Assembly: GCA_001603415.1 (NCBI GenBank)
Contig: LUYY01000128.1
Coordinates: 1 to 11,600, forward strand
DNA length: 11,600 nt
Direction: 5' to 3'
DNA from: Bacteroidales bacterium Bact_07
GTDB lineage: Bacteria > Bacteroidota > Bacteroidia > Bacteroidales > Tenuifilaceae
Below, one piece after another: positions 1-5,876 of this stretch. Under the pieces are notes generated by a model that saw nothing but the letters and a program-made list of their open reading frames with translations, was not told where the DNA came from and did no database searches. The position numbers and the translations under genes were made by a program. Each line of letters starts with the position of its first letter. Within the stretch, counting starts at the first letter, position 1.

Positions 1-59
1 GCAGGGCAGCATTATCCATTTGCATGTATGAGTGTTTACACAATCTTTTTTATACTACC

Positions 60-890
60 CTAATAGGTTATGTTTCTTTTTATTTTATACTCCAATTTTT
101 TATCTCTAACCTTATTGTTTTTGTTAACCTTACACTGGTAAGTAAGTTTCTCGGTCCAGTTTCCATAGCTGTCGTATGTGTACTCGTAGTAGTATCCCTG
201 CTCCATTTTGCTATTGGGTAATGCTTCGAGAATCACATCGCCATGCGAGTTGAACTCGCGCTTAATTGCCGAGGGCGGTTCAGGAAGTTTGGGGTCGAGC
301 GGGTAAGTGTTTGCCCCAATAAACTGTTCGTTCGATTTGTAGCTCAATACTCTTATGGTGTTGTTTTGGGGTAGGTAAACAACTCGTTCTCTGCCAATAA
401 GTACATTTTTTTCATCAAAAATATGTACCTCGGTAATCTTAAGGTCCTTGTCGGGTGTTATTTGGGCTCGTTGCTTAACCTGGTTTTCAAAAAGAACGGT
501 TATTTCCTCCAGCACACCCGAAGTGTCGTTGTATGTAAGCTGAGTTTGTTCGGTAATCCAGCCCTTGAAGTTCATGAACTGCCTGTTTACCATTCGGGTT
601 AATTCGCCTTTGGCGTTGTATTCCCAGCTACTTTCGCCCATGATACCTCCAACTTTATTATATCGCTTTTCGCTCGATATTTTTCCAAAGGAGTTATACT
701 GTTTTACCACTCTGAAGTAACTTGGTATGCCGCTTTGGGGAATAAGCAGTTCGTGTATCTCTTCAACCTTGCTAAATGCTGGACCTCTCGATTCTGAACC
801 ACGGTTCGAAAAGTAAATGTCCAGTATTGGTTGCGATACCGAGTGAAGAGGAAGCAATAAAAGGAAAAACAGAAAAGGTTTTAATCGCAT
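60..890 (-). CDS. Secreted hypothetical protein with YD/RHS-like motifs
   Basis: A 276-residue protein starting at ATG 888-890 and ending at TAG 60-62. Residues 1-19 form a clear Sec signal peptide (MRLKP, then a Leu/Phe-rich core, with likely cleavage at SVS-QP), so the mature protein is exported, periplasmic or beyond. The rest is beta-rich with spaced aromatic-Asn/Asp-x-x-Gly motifs: YNSFG (65-69), YNAKG (91-95), YNDTSG (120-125), FNSHG (213-217) and YDSYGNW (239-245). These resemble the degenerate YD/RHS-like repeats of many Bacteroidota secreted proteins, but the chain is far too short to be an RHS toxin and shows no toxin domain. The C-terminus (about 254-276) is strongly basic. It is probably a single-gene unit: a strong terminator separates it from the sigma factor gene and a TATATTTG element lies just upstream. 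The function is unknown. The gene is certain; the family assignment is tentative. Confidence 0.8.
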   Translation of the reverse strand: MRLKPFLFFLLLLPLHSVSQPILDIYFSNRGSESRGPAFSKVEEIHELLIPQSGIPSYFRVVKQYNSFGKISSEKRYNKVGGIMGESSWEYNAKGELTRMVNRQFMNFKGWITEQTQLTYNDTSGVLEEITVLFENQVKQRAQITPDKDLKITEVHIFDEKNVLIGRERVVYLPQNNTIRVLSYKSNEQFIGANTYPLDPKLPEPPSAIKREFNSHGDVILEALPNSKMEQGYYYEYTYDSYGNWTEKLTYQCKVNKNNKVRDKKLEYKIKRNITY

Positions 891-908
891 AGCATGAATA
901 GTTTAGCA

Positions 909-916
909 CAAATATA
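909..916 (-). promoter_or_regulatory. Candidate -7 promoter element for the secreted hypothetical gene
   Basis: Read on the minus strand this is TATATTTG, a perfect match to the Bacteroidota -7 consensus TAnnTTTG. It lies about 18 nt before the ATG at 890, giving a leader of roughly a dozen nt. No good TTG/TTTG -33 element is present at the expected spacing, so the promoter may be weak or need an activator. An imperfect tandem repeat lies just upstream (946-976). Confidence 0.5.
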
Positions 917-945
917 GCAAAACCATTGTTAGCTATGATTGAGTT

Positions 946-976
946 ATCGATATAATCAAAATCGATATTAATCAAA
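946..976. repeat. Imperfect tandem repeat upstream of the secreted hypothetical gene
   Basis: Two adjacent copies, ATCGATATAATCAAA (946-960) and ATCGATATTAATCAAA (961-976), differ by one inserted T. The copies also create an inverted pair, TATCGAT (945-951) and ATCGATA (961-967). They sit upstream of the -7 element at 909-916 and partly overlap the left arm of the sigma-gene terminator. They could be a regulator binding site or a simple local duplication. Confidence 0.5.
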
Positions 977-1005
977 AAGCGCTGCACATAGCAGCGCTTT
1001 TTGAT
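971..1005 (-). terminator. Strong intrinsic terminator after the ECF sigma gene
   Basis: A perfect 15-bp inverted repeat (971-985 paired with 991-1005) has a 5-nt loop and a GC-rich core, GCGCTGC/GCAGCGC. A/T tracts flank the core, so it can work in both directions. It begins 17 nt after the sigma factor stop codon on the minus strand and separates that gene from the secreted hypothetical gene. Confidence 0.85.
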
Positions 1006-1022
1006 GTGATGGAATTATAATC

Positions 1023-1520
1023 TTATTCGTAATCCTTAAGGGCATTCATCAGTTTTTGTCTGGAGAAGAAAATGCGACTTTTAACTGTGCCGATTTTCAG
1101 GTTAAGCTTTTCGGCAATCTCCTTGTACTTATACCCCGATGTGTGCATTTGGAATGGGATACGGAACTCATCATCGAGTTCATTAATTTTCTTGCTAATC
1201 TCACTGTGCGAGTACATGGCATCGGGACCAAAAGTGTCGGGCTTGCTGTTGATAAGGAACTGGTTGGTGCTTCCATCAAATGTAGTGCCTTGTTTAACCG
1301 ACTTACGGTAGTTGTTAATGAAGGTGTTCTTCATAATGGTGAATGTCCATGCCTTAATGTTGGTGTTATCTTCAAACTTTTCTTTGTAGGTTAAAGCTTT
1401 AAGGTATGTTTCCTGTAACAAATCGCGAGCATCCTCGCGGTTTGCTGTAAGACTGTATGCAAATCGTTCCAGATTTGGTTCCAGCTCTATAAGTGCCTGG
1501 TTGAATTCTTGCTGTGACAT
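1023..1520 (-). CDS. ECF-type RNA polymerase sigma factor
   Basis: A 165-residue sigma-70 family factor of the extracytoplasmic-function group, near the usual length for two-domain ECF factors. Region 2 is at about residues 10-75, with DLLQETYLKAL (33-43) and the NIKAWTFTIMKNTF segment (54-67) that contacts core polymerase and melts the -10 region. A linker follows, then region 4 at about 112-160 with a helix-turn-helix (YKYKEIAEKLNLKIGTVKSR, 130-149) for -35 recognition. No anti-sigma factor gene is adjacent. The next gene upstream encodes a cobalamin-binding MerR regulator. I recall this pair next to carotenoid genes in other Bacteroidota, which suggests the MerR protein controls sigma gene transcription instead of an anti-sigma factor. 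The gene has its own promoter and terminator. The start is ATG 1518-1520. The target regulon cannot be deduced from the window. Confidence 0.93.
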   Translation of the reverse strand: MSQQEFNQALIELEPNLERFAYSLTANREDARDLLQETYLKALTYKEKFEDNTNIKAWTFTIMKNTFINNYRKSVKQGTTFDGSTNQFLINSKPDTFGPDAMYSHSEISKKINELDDEFRIPFQMHTSGYKYKEIAEKLNLKIGTVKSRIFFSRQKLMNALKDYE

Positions 1521-1566
1521 ATGTTTTGGTTTTTTAATTAGACTAAATCCAAATTGTTTGTTGAAA

Positions 1567-1597
1567 CAAATTTAGAATAAATCTAAACAATGTGCAA
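1567..1597 (-). promoter_or_regulatory. Bacteroidota-type promoter of the ECF sigma gene
   Basis: On the minus strand TTG (1597-1595), a 20-nt spacer, then TAAATTTG (1574-1567) match the -33/-7 consensus of the Bacteroidota housekeeping sigma factor. Transcription would start near 1560, leaving about a 40-nt leader before the ATG at 1520. A palindrome, TTTAGA-N5-TCTAAA, occupies the spacer. Confidence 0.7.
1571..1587. promoter_or_regulatory. Candidate operator TTTAGA-N5-TCTAAA
   Basis: A perfect 6-bp inverted repeat with a 5-nt centre lies between the -33 and -7 elements of the sigma gene promoter and overlaps the first bases of the -7 element. Regulators of the MerR family commonly bind in the promoter spacer, so the adjacent cobalamin-dependent MerR protein is the obvious candidate. 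Two further TCTAAA half-sites lie upstream at 1635-1640 and 1689-1694. The link to the regulator is inferred from position only. Confidence 0.45.
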
Positions 1598-1630
1598 GAT
1601 GATATTTATCAATTTACACACAAGGTTTTC

Positions 1631-1695
1631 GTTTTCTAAATAAGAGTTTGTGTCTTTGTCAATTTCAATAAAGGAAGTGCGACGGTTTTCTAAAT
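1631..1695. repeat. Direct repeat GTTTTCTAAAT, two copies
   Basis: The 11-mer GTTTTCTAAAT occurs at 1631-1641 and 1685-1695, 54 nt apart, in the gap between the regulator and sigma genes. Each copy contains the TCTAAA half-site of the palindrome at 1571-1587. A 9-bp inverted pair, TGTCAATTT (1657-1665) and AAATTGACA (1692-1700), lies in the same stretch. Otherwise this gap contains only the promoter and the terminator of the regulator gene. Confidence 0.5.
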
Positions 1696-1708
1696 TGACA
1701 TAAAATAA

Positions 1709-1733
1709 TAAACCCCGCAAAATGCGGGGTTTA
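1709..1733 (-). terminator. Intrinsic terminator after the B12-MerR gene
   Basis: An 11-bp perfect stem (TAAACCCCGCA at 1709-1719 with its complement at 1723-1733) has a 3-nt loop. It starts 22 nt beyond the regulator stop codon and is followed on the minus strand by the T-rich tract TTATTTTA. It separates regulator and sigma genes into different transcription units. Confidence 0.85.
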
Positions 1734-1755
1734 TAACATTATTTAGCTGCTGGAG

Positions 1756-2646
1756 TTATTTAATAATTGTAGGGTCGAGTCGAGCAATGATTTTCATTAA
1801 GTCCTGAGCCGATGAAACATAGGTTAGATACGATGGCCCACTCTTTTCAGTAAAGGCATGGCCTGTGGCGATTATCTCAACTTCGGGCAATGCTTTTTTC
1901 ATGGGCTCAAATGCCTCGTCCATATCGGCGCTAACAAACGATGAAAGCGAAGTGAATACCATCTTGCAGTTCAGGTCCTTTGCACATTTTATTACGTCGT
2001 CGATTGGGGTTGACTGCCCAAGGTAGATGGTTTTGTAACCGGCGTTCTTGGCCACATAGGCAAAGTAAAGCAGTCCAATTTCGTGGAATTCGCCTTCGGG
2101 TAGGAAGAAAATGATTGGGGTGGTTTTACCAACTTCGGGTTGCTTGCAGGTGCGGTAAAGGTGGCTCAGCAAATTGCGAATGACGTTACTTGCAAAGTGC
2201 TCGTGGGTTGTGGTAATTGCTCCTGTTTGCCAAAGGTCGCCAAGCCGTTGCAGGTAGGGTAGCACTAAGTTTTCAAAGGTGTATTCAATGCCATGTTTTT
2301 CCGACCATTCGCTGATATGCCTGAGTAGTTCAGATTCGTTATACTGAATTGTGGCAGTAATCAAGGGTTCAAGGTTGATGTTGCCCATACGATGGTCCGA
2401 TACGAACTTTGATGCCAAATCCGAGAGTTCCTCGAGCGACATGCTTGCCAGCTTGCTAATCCTGAAGCCACGCTTTAAAAGCAACGACAGGTTGATTATG
2501 AACCTCAAATCGTTATCGTCGTAACGGCGGATATTGGTGTCGGTTCGTTGGGGCGAAAAAATATTGTATCGCTTTTCCCACATCCTAATGGTAGATGCTC
2601 TTATTCCCGAGAGCAACTCCATCTGCCTAATTGTGTATTGTGCCAT
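1756..2646 (-). CDS. MerR-family regulator with cobalamin-binding domain (CarH/LitR-like)
   Basis: A 296-residue cytoplasmic transcription factor, the usual length for CarH/LitR-type proteins. Residues 4-73 are a MerR winged helix-turn-helix (YTIRQMELLSGI, then STIRMWEKRYN). Residues about 85-165 form the helical B12-binding cap with the signature W139-x9-E149-H150. Residues about 175-290 form the Rossmann B12-binding domain with E186-x-H188-x-x-G191, where H188 should be the lower cobalt ligand. In CarH, adenosylcobalamin favours a DNA-binding repressor form that light breaks apart, derepressing carotenoid genes. Residue 140, after the Trp, is Gln; in Thermus CarH I recall a His there that ligates cobalt after illumination. 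Light sensing may therefore differ, or the protein may simply read B12. The neighbouring ECF sigma gene is the likely target. Starts at ATG 2644-2646, 66 nt after the methyltransferase gene. Confidence 0.93.
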   Translation of the reverse strand: MAQYTIRQMELLSGIRASTIRMWEKRYNIFSPQRTDTNIRRYDDNDLRFIINLSLLLKRGFRISKLASMSLEELSDLASKFVSDHRMGNINLEPLITATIQYNESELLRHISEWSEKHGIEYTFENLVLPYLQRLGDLWQTGAITTTHEHFASNVIRNLLSHLYRTCKQPEVGKTTPIIFFLPEGEFHEIGLLYFAYVAKNAGYKTIYLGQSTPIDDVIKCAKDLNCKMVFTSLSSFVSADMDEAFEPMKKALPEVEIIATGHAFTEKSGPSYLTYVSSAQDLMKIIARLDPTIIK

Positions 2647-2691
2647 TTTGCTATACTGCTAAAAGTGTTTATCAGTTTAACGCCAAAATGG
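2643..2691 (-). promoter_or_regulatory. Leader inverted repeat covering the regulator start codon
   Basis: CCATTTTG (2643-2650) and CAAAATGG (2684-2691) are perfect 8-bp complements, 33 nt apart. In the minus-strand transcript the 3' arm includes the ATG of the regulator, so pairing would mask the start codon. It is not a recognisable cobalamin riboswitch and the stem is AT-rich, so a regulatory role is only a possibility. Confidence 0.3.
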
Positions 2692-2704
2692 TAAAAAGGT
2701 TTAA

Positions 2705-2712
2705 CAAAATTA
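2705..2712 (-). promoter_or_regulatory. Possible -7 element for the B12-MerR gene
   Basis: On the minus strand TAATTTTG fits TAnnTTTG and follows the methyltransferase stop codon directly, about 60 nt before the regulator ATG. No -33 element is visible, so the regulator may instead be transcribed by read-through from the peptidase-methyltransferase unit. No terminator was seen between them. Confidence 0.3.
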
Positions 2713-3354
2713 TTAGATTTTTTTTCTAACTATCATCATTCCATCACGAATTGGCAGTAATACATTTTCAAGATAGTCATTTTCCTGAACCATTTTGTTG
2801 AATTGCCGGATTGCATTTGTTTGCTCATCGTTACACGACGGGTCAAATACCTTGCCATTCCATAAAACATTATCGGCAATCAGAAATCCACTGTTGTTTA
2901 ATTTTTCCAGGCATAGGCTTAGGTACTGTGGATACTCTTTTTTTTCACCATCAATGTAAATCAAATCATATTTATGGTGAAGTGTAGGGATAATCTCCAA
3001 GGCATTGCCAATCAGGAGGTTTACTTTGCTTAAAACGCCTGCCTTGTTGAGGTAATACTCAATGTTATCCTGCAGCTCATCGTTTACCTCAATGGTGTCG
3101 ATATATCTTCCATCGGGCAGCGCCCGAGCTATGCAAATGGTAGAGTAGCCGGTAAATGTTCCAATCTCAAGCACCCGGTTTGGGCTAATCATCTGGCATA
3201 GCATCTCGATAAACTTACCCTGGACAGGACCGCTTATCATGCGAGGGTTATAAGTGGTAAGATAGGTATGCCGCGTAAGCTCCTCAAGCACCTCGCCAAC
3301 CGGGGTTGTATGGTTTTTAAGGTATTCGTCAAACTCGTGGTTAGTAGTACTCAT
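2713..3354 (-). CDS. SAM-dependent O-methyltransferase, class I (CCoAOMT-like)
   Basis: A 213-residue cytoplasmic methyltransferase of the caffeoyl-CoA/catechol O-methyltransferase family (Methyltransf_3), full length. The SAM-binding glycine motif is VLEIGTFTGYS (61-71). The acidic residue that would bind the SAM ribose lies in TIEVNDE (87-93). The divalent-metal ligands are predicted as D135 in YIDG and D161-N162 in ADNVLW, and the family's C-terminal DGMMIVRK ending is present (204-211). It should transfer a methyl group to a catechol-like hydroxyl using Mg2+ or another divalent ion; the natural substrate in bacteria of this kind is usually unknown. Its ATG (3352-3354) lies 2 nt after the stop of the M16 peptidase gene, so the two are almost surely co-transcribed and translationally linked, although no functional link is obvious. 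Confidence 0.93.
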   Translation of the reverse strand: MSTTNHEFDEYLKNHTTPVGEVLEELTRHTYLTTYNPRMISGPVQGKFIEMLCQMISPNRVLEIGTFTGYSTICIARALPDGRYIDTIEVNDELQDNIEYYLNKAGVLSKVNLLIGNALEIIPTLHHKYDLIYIDGEKKEYPQYLSLCLEKLNNSGFLIADNVLWNGKVFDPSCNDEQTNAIRQFNKMVQENDYLENVLLPIRDGMMIVRKKI

Positions 3355-3356
3355 TG

Positions 3357-4577
3357 TTACTTGAATATTAGGGTCGATAATCTATTCTGGTTGAGTATTT
3401 CGTTGGCAACCTCCATGATTTCCAATGAGGTAATTTGCTCAATCAGTTTGAAAACATTTATTAGGTTGTCGGGGCGCTCGTAAACCAAAATGCTTTTGGC
3501 TGTTGAAATCATGAGGTTTTCACCGCTTTCGGCACCAATGGCCAATTGGCCTATGAGTTGTTTTTTGGCTTTTGAGAGTTGAAGAATGCCCATCCGCTTA
3601 TTCCTAAGCATATCGAGTTCCTGAAGGATTATTTCGACAGCCTTATCGGTATCGGCTTTATCGGTGCCAAAGTAGATAGTGAAAATGCCGGTATCGCTGT
3701 ATGGGGTGTACGATGATTCCACGTTGTAGGCAAGGCCATGTCGTTCGCGTAATGCCAGGTTAAGCCTTGAGTTCATTCCCGGACCGCCCAAGATATTGTT
3801 GGCCAGGTGCATGGCAATGCGTTTTGGGTTATGCAGGTCGTATGCGGTAGTGCCAACAATACAGTGCGATTGGTAGGTCGATTTCTTAACTGTTTTATTT
3901 TGTGGGATATACTCAGTAATGGGAGGTCTTTGGTAATTGCGCGGATTGGGCTGCACACTACCGAAATGTTTTTCAGACAGTTTCACAATCCGACTAAAAG
4001 GAATATCGCCAATTGAACAAAATACCATTTGGTCGGTGTTGTAGGTGCGCCCCATGAAATCGATTATATGCTTACGGTTGAACTTTTTCAGCTGTTTTTT
4101 TGTACCCAAAATATTTCGACCAAAGGGATGGTTTGGAAAAATTAGTTCCTCAAAATCATCGAATATTAGTTCCGCCGGGGAATCGTGATATGAGTTAATT
4201 TCATCAACAATAACCTCTTTCTCGCGCCTCAGTTCTTTTTCGGGAAAGGAGCTGTTGAACATGATATCGGCTAAGAGTTCAATGGCGCGGGTAAAATCCT
4301 GTTTAAGGAAAGTGGCATGAATGGCAGTTTCCTCCTTGGCTGTGTAGGCATTCAAATCGCCTCCAACGTCCTCCATGCGGCTCATGATGTGAAAAGCCTT
4401 ACGTTTTTTTGTGCCCTTAAAAATCACATGCTCAATAAAATGGGCTAAGCCGTGCTCATGGTCAAGTTCGTCGCGTGAGCCGGTGTTTACCATCAAGCAG
4501 CAATAGGCCACTGGCGAATCGGTTCGCTTATGGGCAATGCGTATCCCGTTTTGAAGTGTATAGAGTTCAAATTCCAT
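3357..4577 (-). CDS. M16 family zinc metallopeptidase
   Basis: A 406-residue protein of the pitrilysin/mitochondrial-processing-peptidase family, the short M16B type with an active N-terminal half and a non-catalytic C-terminal half. The inverted zinc motif H46-F-I-E49-H50 is intact, and the third zinc ligand is E126 in the VIVDEIN segment, 76 residues later, as the family requires. The C-terminal half has the conserved substrate-binding stretch GLAYNVESSY near residues 285-294. No signal peptide is seen, so it probably acts in the cytoplasm on peptides or processing substrates. Bacteroidota often have several M16 paralogues. It is the first gene of a unit with the methyltransferase and has a good promoter just upstream. 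Start is ATG 4575-4577. Confidence 0.94.
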   Translation of the reverse strand: MEFELYTLQNGIRIAHKRTDSPVAYCCLMVNTGSRDELDHEHGLAHFIEHVIFKGTKKRKAFHIMSRMEDVGGDLNAYTAKEETAIHATFLKQDFTRAIELLADIMFNSSFPEKELRREKEVIVDEINSYHDSPAELIFDDFEELIFPNHPFGRNILGTKKQLKKFNRKHIIDFMGRTYNTDQMVFCSIGDIPFSRIVKLSEKHFGSVQPNPRNYQRPPITEYIPQNKTVKKSTYQSHCIVGTTAYDLHNPKRIAMHLANNILGGPGMNSRLNLALRERHGLAYNVESSYTPYSDTGIFTIYFGTDKADTDKAVEIILQELDMLRNKRMGILQLSKAKKQLIGQLAIGAESGENLMISTAKSILVYERPDNLINVFKLIEQITSLEIMEVANEILNQNRLSTLIFK

Positions 4578-4593
4578 TCCCTAAAAATAATCG

Positions 4594-4624
4594 CAAACCT
4601 ATTACATTTAAATGGTTTTGCAAA
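4594..4624 (-). promoter_or_regulatory. Bacteroidota-type promoter of the M16 peptidase unit
   Basis: On the minus strand TTTG (4624-4621), a 19-nt spacer and TAGGTTTG (4601-4594) match the -33/-7 consensus. It is 17 nt before the ATG at 4577, so the leader is very short. This is one of the best promoter matches in the window. Confidence 0.75.
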
Positions 4625-4694
4625 AATAAACACATGTTCCGGAGGTACCGGTTTTTAGGGTTTAGCTTTGCTGCAATTAAAAAAATGATTGAAA

Positions 4695-4710
4695 GTTTGC
4701 TTAAGCAAAC
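4695..4710 (-). terminator. Probable terminator after the radical SAM gene
   Basis: GTTTGCTTAAGCAAAC is a perfect 16-nt palindrome, giving a 6-bp stem with a TTAA loop. It starts 23 nt past the radical SAM gene stop codon and is followed on the minus strand by a T-rich stretch with seven consecutive T. The stem is short, so termination may be partial. Confidence 0.5.
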
Positions 4711-4733
4711 ACAGGTGCTATGCTGTGAAATAG

Positions 4734-5876
4734 CTATGACCATCTTCCATTAATGCTTGCTCCGCACCATCCACATATGCCATTTTTCAGGTTTACGATT
4801 GATACATTGAATCCCCTGCGTTCCACCACAACTTTGCCACACGATGGGCAAATGGTGTCGCCTGCCCCGGGCAGGGCTGAGTTGCCTATGTAAACATACT
4901 TTAATCCACAATTTTGGGCTATTTCTTTTGCCTTAATTAGGGTTGAAGTGGGTGTTTGCGGCAGTTGAGTGAGTTTATAAAGAGGGAAGAACCGGCTGAA
5001 ATGCAATGGAACTTCCATAAATCCATTGCTTGCAAGCCATTGACACATCTTGCGTATCATGGTGTAATCGTCGGTCCATGTGGGGATAACCAGATTGGTA
5101 ATTTCGACCCAAACGTTCATCTCTCGCAGTACGCGCAGCGTGTTAAGCACAGGTTCAAGGGTTCCGGCGTTAAGTTTTAGGTAGATATCGTTACTAAACG
5201 ATTTCAGGTCGATATTGGCGGCATCAATCCTTGTGGCTAATGTGCGTAATGGTTCCTCGTTGATGTAGCCATTGGATACAAGTACATTCCCAATGCCTTT
5301 CTTTTGGGCAATGCCAGCAGTTTCGTACATGTATTCGTAAAAAGTGATTGGCTCAGAATAGGTGTAGGCTATTGATTTACAGCCATTCCGAATGGCTTGG
5401 TCAACCACTTGATCCGGAAATAGTTCGGCATTGTTCGTTTCCCTGGGACTCGACTGCGAGATTTCCCAGTTCTGGCAATTTAAACATCCAAAATTGCATC
5501 CTGCCGTTGCAATGGAAAACGATTTTGTTCCGGGAAGGTAGTGGTAAAGCGGTTTCTTTTCGATGGGATCGATATGCACAGCACAGGGATTGCCGAAGGC
5601 AATGGTGTAAAGCTTTCCGTTGTAGTTAACGCGGTTGCGGCATTGGCTGGTTTCACCAGGCCGAATATTGCACTCGTTAGGGCAAAGGTTGCAGCGCATA
5701 CCGCGTGGGGTTGGGGTGTAAAACATGGCCTCGCGGCTCCACTTCCAGGGCTTATCGTCCAAAGCTAATGCCGATAGGCTCAGGTAGCGCATGGCCATTA
5801 ATCCTCCAGTAGCCAGAAGGCTGCGCTTCAGGAATTCGCGTCGCGATATCTTTTTCATAGCATCAACATTAACCAT
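4734..5876 (-). CDS. amrS: AmmeMemoRadiSam system radical SAM enzyme, with Tat signal
   Basis: A 380-residue radical SAM protein related to pyruvate formate-lyase activating enzymes. The iron-sulfur motif CX3CX2C is C127-C131-C134 followed by QNW, typical of the AmmeMemoRadiSam enzyme. There is an extra Cys cluster before it (C62, C65, C69, C79), the YSEP (173-176) and SNGY segments of the family, and a C-terminal CPSC...CGWC pair (343-346, 368-371) that looks like a zinc ribbon. The N-terminus is notable: S11-R12-R13-E-F-L-K matches the twin-arginine export motif, followed by a mostly hydrophobic stretch and an ALA site near residue 39. The first ATG (5874-5876) overlaps the previous gene by 8 nt; an in-frame ATG at 5856-5858 gives MKKISRREF, a more usual Tat N-terminus, and may be the true start. 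Last gene of the operon. Substrate unknown. Confidence 0.9.
   Translation of the reverse strand: MVNVDAMKKISRREFLKRSLLATGGLMAMRYLSLSALALDDKPWKWSREAMFYTPTPRGMRCNLCPNECNIRPGETSQCRNRVNYNGKLYTIAFGNPCAVHIDPIEKKPLYHYLPGTKSFSIATAGCNFGCLNCQNWEISQSSPRETNNAELFPDQVVDQAIRNGCKSIAYTYSEPITFYEYMYETAGIAQKKGIGNVLVSNGYINEEPLRTLATRIDAANIDLKSFSNDIYLKLNAGTLEPVLNTLRVLREMNVWVEITNLVIPTWTDDYTMIRKMCQWLASNGFMEVPLHFSRFFPLYKLTQLPQTPTSTLIKAKEIAQNCGLKYVYIGNSALPGAGDTICPSCGKVVVERRGFNVSIVNLKNGICGWCGASINGRWS

Noticed and set aside
60..890. RHS/polymorphic toxin
   Set aside because: The YD-like motifs are few and degenerate, the chain is short, and no toxin domain, cage core or immunity gene is present.
772..987. 71-codon minus-strand frame overlapping the start of the secreted protein
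   Set aside because: It lies in another frame of the secreted protein gene and its start lies in the loop of the sigma-gene terminator hairpin.
2643..2712. Cobalamin riboswitch in front of the B12-binding regulator
   Set aside because: The 66-nt gap is far too short and lacks the conserved B12-box type sequence.
4639..4651. CCGG-AGGTA-CCGG inverted repeat upstream of the M16 promoter
   Set aside because: Only a 4-bp stem with no T-run directly after it; too weak to call a terminator or operator.
4475..4753. Plus-strand open frame of 92 codons reaching through the gap between the radical SAM and M16 genes
   Set aside because: It overlaps the start of the M16 gene and its promoter, the product has no recognisable domain, and every other gene is on the minus strand.
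5348..5768. Plus-strand open frames inside the radical SAM gene
   Set aside because: They run antisense to a gene with clear motifs, and their composition is that of a shadow frame.
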